Source of the DNA: Candidatus Dormiibacter inghamiae
GTDB lineage: Bacteria; Chloroflexota; Dormibacteria; Dormibacterales; Dormibacteraceae
Direction: 5' to 3'
NCBI GenBank assembly: GCA_016464825.1
Contig: JAEKNQ010000019.1
Coordinates: 62,001-126,000, forward strand
DNA length: 64,000 nt
Shown here: positions 34,545-43,554 of the stretch, piece after piece
Position numbering within the stretch: position 1 is the first letter of the stretch
Layout: each line of letters begins with the position of its first letter
The notes under the pieces: generated by a model
The model's input: the letters and a program-made list of their open reading frames with translations, nothing else
The model's database searches: none
What the model was told of the DNA's origin: nothing
Made by a program: the position numbers and the translations under genes

Positions 34545-36110
34545 ATGATTGCGGTGATGAGACTGCTCCGAGCCCTGACGCTGCAAATCCTGCTGATCCT
34601 GGCCTTGACCGGCTGTCAGAGCGGCGGCGGCAACAGTGGCAGCGCCAGCCCCGGAGCGCAAGGCAAGGACAAAATAGTGGTTGGCTTCGTCCAGGGCCCG
34701 ACCTCACTCGACATCACCTCCGACGCCACGGCTTCCATCGCCACCATGCTGCGTGACAATCTGTACGAGGGATTGCTGCGTACAGATGCGGCCGGCGTTC
34801 TCATCCCCCAGCTGGCCACCGGCTGGGACACCACTCCCGACGGCAAGACCTACACCTTCCATCTCCGCTCAACCAACTGGCAGGACGGCACGCCCTTCAC
34901 AGCGCAGGATGTCAAGTTCTCCTGGGACCGCGCGCGAGATCCCCAGAACAAGCCGGCCAACCCGCACATCGACTACTGGGCACAAGTCAGCTCGGTCGAC
35001 GTTGTGGACGACCACACTGTCAAAGTCTCCCTCAAGCAGTACAGCGACAACTTCCTCTTCCACATGGCGCAGGGCTCGGCGGCCGTCATCCCCAAGTCGA
35101 CCCACGTGGTCTCGCCAAGTCCTGTGGCGACCAACCTGGCGACCCAGCCGCTTGGGACCGGTCCATTCAAGTTTTCCACCTACCTGCCCAACACCAGCCT
35201 GACCCTGGTCAGGAACGACGCCTGGTGGGGCCCCAAACCCAAGCTGCAGCAGATCACCTTCCGCTTCATCACCGACGCAAACGCGATGAACAACGCGCTC
35301 AAGGCGGGTGACATCGACGCCATCGCTCAGCTGGGCGGCCCCGAGCAGCTGCCGAGCTTCAAGAGTGACAACAACTTCCGGATCCTGGAGGGAGCGCCGG
35401 CAGGAAAGATCATGGTCGCCTACAACAACAGCAAGGGCGCTCTCAAGGATGTGCGCGTGCGCAAAGCGATCTCGATGGCGATCGACAAGAAGGCCTGGAT
35501 CGAAGGCGTCTTCTCCGGCTATGCGGTCCCCATTGGCAGCCACGCGGTGCCCAACGTCACCGAGCCCTACTACGTGGACGAGAACCAGGTCAACAAGTAC
35601 GACCCCACCGAGGCGAAGAAGCAGCTGGCCGCCGCCGGTTATGCGAGCGGGCTCATCCTGCATCTGGCCGAGGTCAGCGACTTCCCTTACGCAGTTCGCG
35701 GTGGTGACATCCTCAACAGCGAGCTGAAGGCCATAGGCGTCACGCTGCAGATCAACACGATGACCTTCAACGACTGGCTGCACACTGTCTTTCTCCCGCC
35801 ACAGGACTACGACCTGACGATCATCAACCATGTCGAGCCCCGGGACATCGGCAACTACGCCAACCCCAAGTACTACTGGCACTACGACAATCCGCAGGTC
35901 GCCCAGATGGTCCTGCAGGCGGACGCTGAGCAGGACCAAGCAAAGCGCAAGAGCATGTACGCAACCGTGCAGAAGCAGCTGGCGGACGATGCGGCCAACG
36001 GCTACGTCATGTCGGCCAAGCAAATCGACGTGATCCGGGCGAACCTGCACGGCTACCCGGAGAAACGCCTCTCCACGTCGCTGTATCTGGCCAAGGCCTA
36101 CTTCAGCTAA
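34545..36110 (+). CDS. Dipeptide/oligopeptide ABC transporter, substrate-binding lipoprotein
   Basis: The product is 521 aa. The signal LLRALTLQILLILALTGC has a lipobox cysteine at about residue 24, then a Gly/Ser linker. The SBP_bac_5 fold follows: DNLYEGLLRTDAAGVLIPQL (about 69-88), WQDGTPFTAQDVKFSWDRA, GTGPFKFSTYLP, VRKAISMAIDKKAWIEGVFS. It captures peptides (or possibly other large solutes) for the permease/ATPase genes that follow. ATG 34545 is used; ATG 34557 gives a tighter signal peptide. It is the first gene of a six-gene unit. Confidence 0.92.
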   Translation: MIAVMRLLRALTLQILLILALTGCQSGGGNSGSASPGAQGKDKIVVGFVQGPTSLDITSDATASIATMLRDNLYEGLLRTDAAGVLIPQLATGWDTTPDGKTYTFHLRSTNWQDGTPFTAQDVKFSWDRARDPQNKPANPHIDYWAQVSSVDVVDDHTVKVSLKQYSDNFLFHMAQGSAAVIPKSTHVVSPSPVATNLATQPLGTGPFKFSTYLPNTSLTLVRNDAWWGPKPKLQQITFRFITDANAMNNALKAGDIDAIAQLGGPEQLPSFKSDNNFRILEGAPAGKIMVAYNNSKGALKDVRVRKAISMAIDKKAWIEGVFSGYAVPIGSHAVPNVTEPYYVDENQVNKYDPTEAKKQLAAAGYASGLILHLAEVSDFPYAVRGGDILNSELKAIGVTLQINTMTFNDWLHTVFLPPQDYDLTIINHVEPRDIGNYANPKYYWHYDNPQVAQMVLQADAEQDQAKRKSMYATVQKQLADDAANGYVMSAKQIDVIRANLHGYPEKRLSTSLYLAKAYFS

Positions 36111-36142
36111 CGCGCAAGCCGCCGTAGGGAAGCCAGCCCGCC

Positions 36143-37090
36143 GTGGTCATGCAGGTGCTGAGCCGGCTCGCGATCCTGCTGCTCAGCCTGATAGTCGCCT
36201 CGATCGCCGTCTTCGCGGTGGTGAACGTGCTGCCCGGCGATCCGGCCGCGGTAATCCTGGGCACCAGCGCCAGCCCACAGCAGATCGCCGACCTCCATCG
36301 CCAGCTGGGTCTGGAACGACCGGCGTGGCTGCGCTATCTGGAGTGGTTGGGCGGCCTGATCCGCGGCGACTTCGGCATCTCGCTCATCTCGAAACAGCCG
36401 ATCCTTCCAGAGCTCCAGGGTCGGGCGCTGGTCAGCGTGCCGCTGGCGCTTTTCGCGATGGTCCTAGCGCTGGCTGTGTCCATTCCGCTGGGGATAGTCG
36501 CGGGGGTGCGCTACCGATCGCTGAGCGGATCGCTGATCTCGGCGCTCAGCCTGGGCGGAATCGCCATCCCCGCCTTCTGGGCGGGTCTGCTCCTGGTCAC
36601 CATCTTCGCCGTGCAGCTGCACGCGCTGCCGGCGGGCAGCTTTGTGCCCTGGGAGGAGAGCCCCGTGGGCGCTCTGCGCTCCCTGCTGTTGCCGTCGATC
36701 GCCTTGGGCCTGGTCCAGGGCGCCGTGCTGACCCGCTACATCCGTTCAGCAGTGATCGAGGTGCAGGGTGAGGACTACATCCGGACCGCGCGCAGCAAGG
36801 GACTGACGCGAGGCCAGGCGCTGCGCAAGCACGGCCTGAAGAACGCTGCGATCCCTGTTGTGACAGTCCTCGGGCTGCAGCTGACGTCGCTTCTGGTGGG
36901 CGCGGTGGTGATCGAAAACGTCTTCTACCTGCCGGGCCTGGGCCGGATGCTCCTCGACGCAGTTCGCAACCGCGACCTGATCGAGATCCAGGACCTGGTT
37001 CTGCTGCTGACCGCCACTGTACTGGTGATCAACTTCGCGACCGATCTCTCCTACCGTCTGCTCGATCCCCGGATCCGAGCGTCTCGCTGA
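36143..37090 (+). CDS. Peptide ABC transporter permease DppB-type
   Basis: The product is 315 aa from GTG 36143. Six membrane helices carry the BPD_transp_1 domain: LPGDPAAVILGTSASPQQIA near the start, GLERPAWLRYLEWLGGLIRG, and the EAA coupling loop YIRTARSKGLTRGQALRKHG (about 213-232), then LLVGAVVIENVFYLPGLGRM. It pairs with the DppC-type permease. Between the two permease genes lies the small antitoxin-like gene at 37118. Confidence 0.92.
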   Translation: MVMQVLSRLAILLLSLIVASIAVFAVVNVLPGDPAAVILGTSASPQQIADLHRQLGLERPAWLRYLEWLGGLIRGDFGISLISKQPILPELQGRALVSVPLALFAMVLALAVSIPLGIVAGVRYRSLSGSLISALSLGGIAIPAFWAGLLLVTIFAVQLHALPAGSFVPWEESPVGALRSLLLPSIALGLVQGAVLTRYIRSAVIEVQGEDYIRTARSKGLTRGQALRKHGLKNAAIPVVTVLGLQLTSLLVGAVVIENVFYLPGLGRMLLDAVRNRDLIEIQDLVLLLTATVLVINFATDLSYRLLDPRIRASR

Positions 37091-37117
37091 TCTGGCTGCG
37101 ATTAGCCTGGATATGTC

Positions 37118-37366
37118 ATGGAGCTGAGTGAACTCACCGATCATCTCGCCGACGTCGAACAGCGGCTGGCGCGCGGGGAAGAGATCACGTTGACGCAGGC
37201 TGGCCGGCCACTGGCAAAGCTGGCGCCGCTCGACAAGCCGCCGCTGTCGGCAAGTGAGCTTTCCAACCGCCACTTCGGCGCCTTGCGCGGCCGGATCTGG
37301 ATGGCGGCAGACTTCGATGAGTCGCCGCCCGAATTGGATGCTGCTTTCCGTGGTGACCCCAGCTGA
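37118..37366 (+). CDS. Orphan Phd/YefM-family antitoxin
   Basis: The product is 82 aa. LSELTDHLADVEQRLARGEE (3-22) and ITLTQAGRPLAKLAPLDKP form the N-terminal DNA-binding Phd/YefM fold. The C-terminal toxin-binding tail is GRIWMAADFDESPPELDAAF, as in antitoxins paired with PIN-domain (VapC) toxins. No toxin gene follows; the next ORF is a transporter permease that overlaps its 3' end. It therefore sits alone inside a peptide-transport operon. Orphan antitoxins can act as repressors or neutralise toxins elsewhere. A TAGCCT -10-like box (37103-37108) lies 9 bases before the ATG, so it may also have its own promoter. Confidence 0.85.
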   Translation: MELSELTDHLADVEQRLARGEEITLTQAGRPLAKLAPLDKPPLSASELSNRHFGALRGRIWMAADFDESPPELDAAFRGDPS

Positions 37367-38273
37367 TACAGATCAGCGACGCCCAGCGGTGAGCGAGGTC
37401 TTAGCCGTCACGGAACCGGATGTCGAGTCCGCCTGGCGGCGCCGGTCGGGGCTCAATCCCTCGCTCATCGCCGGTGGAATCCTCGTCGGCGCGGTCGTCC
37501 TGACAGCCCTTGTCTCGTACGTCTGGACGCCGATGGATCCCACCCACGTGGTCGTCTCGGACCGCTTCCGGGCGCCGGGGCAGGGCGGTCACCTGCTGGG
37601 CAGCGATGCACTTGGCCGCGACGTGGCCAGCCAGATCATGGCCGGCGCTCGCAACACCCTCTTGGTAGGCATGGTCACTGTCGTCATCGCGCTGCTGGTC
37701 GGCGTGCCCCTGGGTGGCGTGGCTGCTCTCTACCGCGGCTGGGCAGAGGAGCTGGTCATGCGATTGAGCGACCTGGTCCTGGCCTTCCCAGCGCTGCTCC
37801 TTGCCTTTCTGTTCGCTGCGGTGTTTCACGCCAGCACACTCACCGCGATGGGGGCGATAGGCATCGCCTTCGTCCCGGTTTTCGCACGCGTCGTTCGCGG
37901 CGCCGGCCTGCAGGTGATGGAGCAGGACTACGTCACGGCGGCGCGGACCTTCGGCAGCAGCACGTTGGGCATCTTCTTTCGCCACCTACTGCCCAACGTC
38001 GCCTCGGTGATGATCGTTCAGGGGACCATCGCCTTCGCCATCGCCATCCTGGCCGAGGCCGCGCTCAGCTACCTGGGGCTCGGCACGCCGCCGCCGACGC
38101 CGTCCTGGGGCAGGATGCTGAGCGACGCTCAGAACTACCTGGCGCAGTCCTCGACGCTGGCACTCTGGCCCGGCCTCTCGATAGCGCTGAGCGTGCTCGG
38201 GTTCAACCTGCTGGGCGACGGCTTGAGAGACCTGCTCGACCCCAAGCTCGTGCAGCGGATCCCGCCCCAGTGA
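37338..38273 (+). CDS. Peptide ABC transporter permease DppC-type
   Basis: The product is 311 aa taking ATG 37338; GTG 37350 or 37353 are equally plausible, and the longer frame from 37254 lies within the antitoxin gene. The N-terminal tail is cytoplasmic, followed by one membrane helix (SLIAGGILVGAVVLTALVSY), the DppC signature HLLGSDALGRDVASQIMAGA, and five more helices. The EAA loop is VTAARTFGSSTLGIFFRHLL, and the end reads NLLGDGLRDLLDPKL. The stop overlaps the next gene's GTG as GTGA. Confidence 0.9.
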   Translation: MLLSVVTPADTDQRRPAVSEVLAVTEPDVESAWRRRSGLNPSLIAGGILVGAVVLTALVSYVWTPMDPTHVVVSDRFRAPGQGGHLLGSDALGRDVASQIMAGARNTLLVGMVTVVIALLVGVPLGGVAALYRGWAEELVMRLSDLVLAFPALLLAFLFAAVFHASTLTAMGAIGIAFVPVFARVVRGAGLQVMEQDYVTAARTFGSSTLGIFFRHLLPNVASVMIVQGTIAFAIAILAEAALSYLGLGTPPPTPSWGRMLSDAQNYLAQSSTLALWPGLSIALSVLGFNLLGDGLRDLLDPKLVQRIPPQ

Positions 38274-39238
38274 GCGCTGTGTCAGCTCCGACCGAACCGG
38301 TGGTCCGAGTGTCCGACCTGAGCGTTCGGGTGGGCACTGTGGAAGCCGTGCACTCGGTCGGCTTCGAGCTGGCGGCGGGCCGCCGCACCGGGCTGATCGG
38401 CGAATCTGGCTCCGGCAAGACGCTGACGGCGCTGGCTGTGATGGGCCTCCTGCCCGACGGTCTCAGCGCGAGCGGCCGGGCGGTCTATCGCGAGCAGGAC
38501 CTGGTCGCCCTCTCGGAAGCGGAGCTCTGCCGGCTCCGCGGCGACCGCCTGAGCATGATCTTCCAGGAGCCATTGAGCGCGCTCAACCCAGTCCAGACGA
38601 TCGGCGAGCAGGTGGCCGAGCCGCTCCGCCTGCACCGCGGGCTGGGCGGCAGAGAATCGCTCGCCCGGGCCAGGGAGCTGCTGGAGCGGGTGCAGATCCC
38701 CCGAGCGGCGGAGAAGCTCGGCCAGTATCCCCACCAGCTCTCCGGCGGCCAGCGCCAGCGGGCCATGATAGCCATGGCGATCAGCTGCTCACCCGAAGTG
38801 CTGATAGCTGACGAGCCGACCACAGCCCTGGACGTGACAGTGCAGGCAGAAGTGCTGCGGCTGCTCGATCGCCTGGTCGATGAGGAGGGAGCCACGCTGC
38901 TGCTCATCACCCACGACCTGCCGGTGGTAGCAGGGCTGTGCGACCGGGTGCTCGTCATGTACGGCGGTCACTTGGTCGAGGAGGGAGCGGTGGGAGAGGT
39001 GTTCGACAGCCCCCGCCACCCCTACACGCTGGCCTTGCTGGAGTCCATTCCCAGCCTGGACCAGGAGCTGCCCAGCGGTCGCTTCCGGGCCATTCCCGGT
39101 GCGGTGCCGGGCCTGGGCCAGTTTCCCTCCGGCTGTCCCTTCCGCAACCGCTGTCCGCGGGCGACTGAGCTCTGCGCCACCATGCCTGCCCTGGAAGGCG
39201 AGGGCCACCGCGCCGCCTGCTGGCACCCAGCTTCGTGA
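38270..39238 (+). CDS. Peptide ABC transporter ATP-binding protein OppD/DppD-type
   Basis: The product is 322 aa from GTG 38270 (GTGA overlap). Walker A GESGSGKT is at 44-51. The Q-loop region reads MIFQEPLSALNPVQTIGEQV, the signature is YPHQLSGGQRQRAMIAMAIS, Walker B reads LIADEPTTALDVTVQAEV, and the H-loop is LLITHDLPVVAGL. The C-terminal OppD/F domain carries the conserved cysteines CPFRNRCPRATELC (about 288-301), which in relatives can hold an iron-sulfur cluster. It forms a heterodimer with the next protein to drive uptake. Confidence 0.93.
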   Translation: MSAVSAPTEPVVRVSDLSVRVGTVEAVHSVGFELAAGRRTGLIGESGSGKTLTALAVMGLLPDGLSASGRAVYREQDLVALSEAELCRLRGDRLSMIFQEPLSALNPVQTIGEQVAEPLRLHRGLGGRESLARARELLERVQIPRAAEKLGQYPHQLSGGQRQRAMIAMAISCSPEVLIADEPTTALDVTVQAEVLRLLDRLVDEEGATLLLITHDLPVVAGLCDRVLVMYGGHLVEEGAVGEVFDSPRHPYTLALLESIPSLDQELPSGRFRAIPGAVPGLGQFPSGCPFRNRCPRATELCATMPALEGEGHRAACWHPAS

Positions 39239-40011
39239 GTGAGCAGCCGGAGATGGTCTTCCGGGCCCGGGGAGTGACCAAGCGCTTTGCGCTGCCTCGC
39301 CAGGCGCCGTGGCTGCCGAGGCGCTTCGTGGCCGCCGTCGAGGAGGTCAGCTTCGAGGTGTTGCGTGGTGAGAGCCTGGGCATAGTCGGTGAGTCGGGCT
39401 CCGGCAAGACCACTCTGCTCAAGCTGCTGCTCGGGTTGGAGAAGCCGGACGCCGGCGAGCTCCGCTATCTCGGCCGGTCGCTGCGGCGCGAGGTGCAGGT
39501 GGTCTTCCAGGATCCTGTCAGCGCTCTCGATCCTCGCCTGAGAGTGGCTGACATCATCCTGGAACCGCTCAGGGTGATGGGCCTGCGCGAACCACGCGAG
39601 ACGCGGCTGCACGAGCTGCTGCAGGCGGTCGGCCTGCCCCGAGCCGCGGCCGGGCGCTATCCGCATGAGTTCTCGGGCGGCCAGCGGCAGCGGATAGCGA
39701 TCGCCAGGGCGCTGGCGCCCCGACCCCGGGTGCTGCTGGCGGACGAGCCGGTCAGCGCGCTGGACGTCTCGGTGCGTGCCCAGGTGTTGAACCTGCTGCT
39801 CGACCTCCGGCGCGATTTCGACCTGACGCTGCTGCTGGTCTCCCACGATCTGGGCGTCGTGCGCCATCTCTGCCAGCGGCTGCTGGTGATGCAGTCGGGG
39901 AGGGTGGTGGAGGCGGGGGAGACGCGCCGTGTGTTCGCTGCCCCAGCGCAGCCCTACACCCAGCTTCTGCTGGCTGCCATCCCTACCCTGAGTCAGCGAC
40001 GCACGGCCTGA
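39235..40011 (+). CDS. Peptide ABC transporter ATP-binding protein OppF/DppF-type
   Basis: The product is 258 aa from GTG 39235 (GTGA overlap). Walker A is GESGSGKTT (about 51-59), the signature YPHEFSGGQRQRIAIARALA, Walker B LLADEPVSALDVSVRAQV, and the H-loop LVSHDLGVVRHL. It ends at the AQPYTQLLLAAIP motif and lacks the C-terminal cysteine-rich extension seen in many OppF proteins, so it is shorter than the usual 310-330 residues. The ATPase core is complete. It is the last gene of the peptide transporter unit. Confidence 0.92.
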   Translation: MSEQPEMVFRARGVTKRFALPRQAPWLPRRFVAAVEEVSFEVLRGESLGIVGESGSGKTTLLKLLLGLEKPDAGELRYLGRSLRREVQVVFQDPVSALDPRLRVADIILEPLRVMGLREPRETRLHELLQAVGLPRAAAGRYPHEFSGGQRQRIAIARALAPRPRVLLADEPVSALDVSVRAQVLNLLLDLRRDFDLTLLLVSHDLGVVRHLCQRLLVMQSGRVVEAGETRRVFAAPAQPYTQLLLAAIPTLSQRRTA

Positions 40012-40129
40012 GCTGCGCCCTCCGCTTAGCTGTAGCGGGTGGTGAACCGCGAGGATGGAACGTACTCTGAACCGTATACACGCGAGATGGTTGTGTGGAT
40101 CGGGTGACCGCGGCCGACATAGGAGTCAG

Positions 40130-40738
40130 GTGCGCACAAGCTCAAGAAACAGTGTCAGGCTGGGCAGTACAGCGGGCAGGCTGGTGTGCCTCGCAGCAGT
40201 GGGCATTCTGGCGACAGTGCTGGCATGCTCCACATCGACGTCGACGTCACCCAGGGCAGCGACCCCACACCCACCTTCAGCGACACCGCTCCCAGCGTCT
40301 GCAGCATTGACTCCGGCGAACGCTACGACCTTCCCTGGAGGCTGTGGTTCAACCCAGGTTTACAGGGGCGAGCTGCCGCCGTGGCTTCGTGACGGCTCTG
40401 CAGGGTTCGCAGGTATGGGTGGCATTCCCTACGTCCTGGCTGGTCCGACAGCTGCCGCCGGCTTCCTTTTCGGCTATCCCCTTAAGGCGGGGTCCGCCGG
40501 ATCGAAGATTCTCTGGGTCGTGAGCACCCCGCGGAACAATGCGGCATTGGAGATCCAGGCCCAACCGTCCGGTAGCTCTGAACCCCTCTTGAAGGAGTCG
40601 CGTCCGGCCGACTCCGGCCCGGGAGAGATCTATCCCGACGGCGTGGCGGTACCGACCGCCGGCTGCTGGCACTTCAGCCTTCAGTGGGCCACGGGACACG
40701 CAGAACTGGACCTGCTCTACTCCAGCTCGAGCCGCTGA
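40130..40738 (+). CDS. Secreted lipoprotein, conserved hypothetical
   Basis: The product is 202 aa from GTG 40130, chosen because AGGAG (40121-40125) lies just upstream; the frame is open from 40055. The basic N-terminus and LVCLAAVGILATVLAC (about 17-32) form a lipoprotein signal, followed by a Ser/Thr/Pro-rich spacer. The mature domain has ELPPWLRDGSAG, GFLFGYPLKAGSAGSKILWVV, GEIYPDGVAVPTAGCWHFSL and HAELDLLY, a beta-rich domain I recognise only as recurring in secreted proteins of soil Terrabacteria. The two cysteines (GGCGS, GCWHF) may pair. The function is unknown. Confidence 0.75.
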   Translation: MRTSSRNSVRLGSTAGRLVCLAAVGILATVLACSTSTSTSPRAATPHPPSATPLPASAALTPANATTFPGGCGSTQVYRGELPPWLRDGSAGFAGMGGIPYVLAGPTAAAGFLFGYPLKAGSAGSKILWVVSTPRNNAALEIQAQPSGSSEPLLKESRPADSGPGEIYPDGVAVPTAGCWHFSLQWATGHAELDLLYSSSSR

Positions 40739-40761
40739 GTTAAGCACGTTGGTTCAGGCGA

Positions 40762-41928
40762 TTAGCTGAACGAGCTGTCGAGGAAGAGCCGGGCGGTTTG
40801 CAGGTAGACCTCGGCTGAGGTGGTGAGGTCCTCCAGCTCGACGTACTCGTCCACCTGATGGGCTATCCACTTGCCGCCGGGTCCGTAGGTGACGATGGGC
40901 ACCTGGGCGTCGCGCCAGAGGATGGTGCCGTCGGTCGCGCCCGGCACTCCGCCGAAGACCGGCGGTCGGCCGTGAAGGCGCTCGTGAGCTCCGATGAGCG
41001 CGCGCACGAGCGGATGGTCCGGCGGCGTTTCCGTAGTCGGCCTGTCATCGATCACGGTGAGAGTCACATCCGTCGGGCACATTGCGCGCAGCCTGGCGAT
41101 CAGCTGGTCGTGGTCCACTTCCGGCGTCGTCCTCACGTCAACCGCAGCCCACGCGGCGCCGGGGATCACATTGATCTGCTCAGGATCGCCGGCGCGGAAG
41201 ACAGTCGGTGTGATGTAGTTCCAGCCCAGCAGCTGATGCTCGCCGTGCTCTTTCTGCAGCTCCGCCTGCAGGTCGGCGCAGCCGCTGAGAAAGGTCAGAA
41301 GCGCGGGGATCGGATTGCGGCCGTGCTGCGGCATGGCGCCGTGCGCCATCCGGCCGCGGGCGTCGACGCGGATCCGGATCGCGCCCTTCTGGGCGATGCA
41401 GAGCTCTTGGCCCTCCGGCTCGCAGACGATCGCAGCGTCCACCTGCGCGGCGTGACCGCGGCGGACGAAGTCCTTGACGCCCAGCATCATGCCCTCCTCG
41501 TCGGCTAGAGCCGCGACGGTGATCCGACCTGGAAAGTCGTGCTCGCTCAGCGCTTTGGCCGCAAACAACATCGCCCCCACACCAGCCTTCATGTCTGCCG
41601 AACCACGGCCGTAAAGCTTCCCGTCGATGATCTGAGCGCCGAAGGGATCCCGCGTCCAGCGTTGGGGATCACCCTCGGTCACGACGTCGGTGTGGCCTTC
41701 GAACAGCAGCGTGCGGCCCGGCCGCTGTCCCCCCAACACGGCCACGACATTGGGCCGGCCCGGAGCGGCCTCCTCGACGACGGGCTGCCAGCCAAAACTG
41801 CGCATGGTCTCCGCCACCAGCTCCGCGGCTGGCGTCTCGGTTAGTCCTCGCTCCGGATCGTGCACGCTGGGGATCCGGACCAGCTCCTGGGTGAACCGGA
41901 TCAGCGCCGCTTGGTCGATTTCAGGCAC
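40762..41928 (-). CDS. M20-family deacylase/peptidase (ArgE/DapE type)
   Basis: The product is 388 aa from GTG 41928, a di-zinc amidohydrolase. The metal site includes LFEGHTDVVTEGDPQRWTRD (His and Asp, about 74-93), YGRGSADMKAGVGAMLFAAK (bridging Asp), and ALADEEGMMLGVKDFV with the catalytic Glu-Glu. Later residues include CEPEGQELCIAQKG and a dimerisation domain. It hydrolyses an N-acyl amino acid or similar amide (acetylornithine, succinyl-diaminopimelate and related substrates are possible). It lies next to the peptide transporter unit, so it may process imported compounds. A TAGACT -10-like box lies 6 bases before the start. Confidence 0.9.
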   Translation of the reverse strand: MPEIDQAALIRFTQELVRIPSVHDPERGLTETPAAELVAETMRSFGWQPVVEEAAPGRPNVVAVLGGQRPGRTLLFEGHTDVVTEGDPQRWTRDPFGAQIIDGKLYGRGSADMKAGVGAMLFAAKALSEHDFPGRITVAALADEEGMMLGVKDFVRRGHAAQVDAAIVCEPEGQELCIAQKGAIRIRVDARGRMAHGAMPQHGRNPIPALLTFLSGCADLQAELQKEHGEHQLLGWNYITPTVFRAGDPEQINVIPGAAWAAVDVRTTPEVDHDQLIARLRAMCPTDVTLTVIDDRPTTETPPDHPLVRALIGAHERLHGRPPVFGGVPGATDGTILWRDAQVPIVTYGPGGKWIAHQVDEYVELEDLTTSAEVYLQTARLFLDSSFS

Positions 41929-42026
41929 AGGCCGAGTCTAGGTGCCTGCATCAGGCAACAGAATATGGAGGGCTCGCACGTCCGAACTCAGCCGCGCTGG
42001 GTTGCGAGCCAGGCGACAATCGCCAG

Positions 42027-42769
42027 GTGGTGATCGAGCGGCTGCTGCCAAGACTCGCCGCCCTGCCTGGGGTGGAAGCGTGGCACTGGGCGGCAGCCGG
42101 GCGGTTGGGACGGCGCGGCCCGGCTCGGACTGGGACTTCGGCCTCTACTACCGCGGCCGCTTCGACACCGCTTCGCTTCGCGAGCTCGGGTTGCCCGGCC
42201 ATGTTTCGAAAGCCGGCGAGTGGGGGCGGCTCATGAACGGCGGCGCCTGGCTTCGGTTCGGCCACGAACCCGTCGACTTGCTGCTGCGCGACCTCGATGC
42301 TGTGGAACAGTGGCGACGCGAGGCCGAGCATGGCCGCTTCGAGGTCGACAACCTCGAGGGCCACGCAGCCGGGGTGCCGACCTACCTGCTGCTCGCAGAG
42401 GTGGCGTCGAATCGGGTCCTGTGGGGTCGGCTGCCCGAAGTGCGATTTCCGGCTCGGCTTCGCGAGACTGCGCCTGCGCGTTGGCGCTGGGTGGCGGCCT
42501 TTTCGCTCGTCCACGCCGCCGGCCACGCCGAGCGCGATGACCGCGCCGCCTGCGCCGGCATGCTGGGGCGGGCGTCCCTGCAGGCGGCCCACGCCATCCT
42601 TGCCGGCCGTGGGGAGTGGGTCCTCAACGAGAAGGGGTTGCTGGGGCGGGCCGGCCTGCAGCAGGTGGGGCAAGCCATCGAACTGATCGCGGAGCCGCGC
42701 GCGGCGGTCGCCGAGGTGGAGCGGTTGCTAGCGCTTTCCCCGCCTCAAGAGCTCCGGCGGGGCCGATAA
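42027..42769 (+). pseudogene. Nucleotidyltransferase-domain protein, probable frameshift near the N-terminus
   Basis: From GTG 42027 the frame reads VIERLLPRLAALPGVEA, the usual N-terminal helix of this family. The rest, VALGGSRAVGTARPGSDWDF and onward to 42769, is one frame away. Inserting a single G near 42080 (GAAGCGTGG to GAAGCGGTGG) would restore VEAVALGGSRAVG. The downstream part is intact: the GSxAxGxxxxxSDxD metal/nucleotide motif, then EPVDLLLRDLDAVEQWR, a DUF4037-like helical C-domain, and LAGRGEWVLNEKGLL. The protein could still be made from an internal GTG (42080) as a shortened form. Either mutation or sequencing error explains it. Confidence 0.7.
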
Positions 42770-42787
42770 TCGCCACAGGCTCCAGAG

Positions 42788-43447
42788 ATGGCTGTGCAGA
42801 TCTCTCCCGACGGACGGTGGTGGTGGGACGGCCGCCAGTGGCGGCCGTATGGACCGCCGCCAGGCTCGCCGGCGGCCAGACGCCGGGTGCCGACCGCGTG
42901 GACGCGGCCGCTCCAGATCGCCGTCGTCGTGCTGCTGATGGCGGGCCTGATCAACGGAGCCGTGGTCCTGTTCTCGCTGCAGGACTACATGCAGGCGGTG
43001 ATCAACACCAGCATCGACCGCCAGGCGCAGATCAACCCGAACCTCGACCCGGCGCAGGTCGGGCAGCTGCGTCAGCAGGTCGGGCAGCTGCGTCAGCAGG
43101 CCAGGCAGCTGGCACAGACCATCTTCACGATCTCGCTGGTCGTAGGCATCGTCTTCGGCCTCGCGTACTTCGCCCTCGCCACCATCGGCACGCTGCGTCG
43201 CTGGACATGGTGGTTCTGGGTGCAGTTGGTGCTGGCGGGTCTGGCCGTGTTCTCTCTGCCCCAAAACGTGCTGGCGCTGAGTGGACAGACTGTACGGGCC
43301 AGCCCCAGCGCACCGCCGCTGCACGTGCCGGTCGCAAGCGCAGCCGTCAACGTCCTGCTCGCGCTGGCCTGGCTGGCCGTGTTCATCTGGATGATAGTGG
43401 CCTACCGGCGGTTCGGCCCTTGGGCCTGCCGCCGGGCCCCCGGCTGA
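42788..43447 (+). CDS. Membrane protein with SPDGRWWWDGRQW N-terminus
   Basis: The product is 219 aa. The N-terminal ISPDGRWWWDGRQWRPYGPP (5-24) is the DUF2510-like 'WYxDG..WW' motif seen at the cytoplasmic ends of actinobacterial-type membrane proteins. Four membrane segments follow (about 42-63, 112-136, 141-160, 178-197). The loop between the first and second contains a 7-residue repeat, QVGQLRQ twice, encoded by a 21-base tandem duplication. No enzymatic motif is seen and the function is unknown. Confidence 0.75.
   Translation: MAVQISPDGRWWWDGRQWRPYGPPPGSPAARRRVPTAWTRPLQIAVVVLLMAGLINGAVVLFSLQDYMQAVINTSIDRQAQINPNLDPAQVGQLRQQVGQLRQQARQLAQTIFTISLVVGIVFGLAYFALATIGTLRRWTWWFWVQLVLAGLAVFSLPQNVLALSGQTVRASPSAPPLHVPVASAAVNVLLALAWLAVFIWMIVAYRRFGPWACRRAPG
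43055..43096 (+). repeat. 21-bp tandem duplication inside a gene
   Basis: Two perfect copies lie at 43055-43075 and 43076-43096, in frame, adding seven residues (QVGQLRQ) to an extracytoplasmic coiled-coil-like loop. This is a recent slippage or duplication event. Confidence 0.9.
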
Positions 43448-43554
43448 GCGTGGCTGCCTTCGCCTCGGCCCCCTGACCGGCGCCCTTAGCGCGGGCGCCT
43501 TGCCGCGGGCTATGGCCGATTCGGCCGCTATAGGCAACTAGGTAGCCTCAGCGG

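Noticed and set aside
34869-36050. Minus-strand frame of 393 codons over the peptide-binding protein
   Set aside because: It is a shadow of the strongly conserved binding-protein gene and has no recognisable domain.
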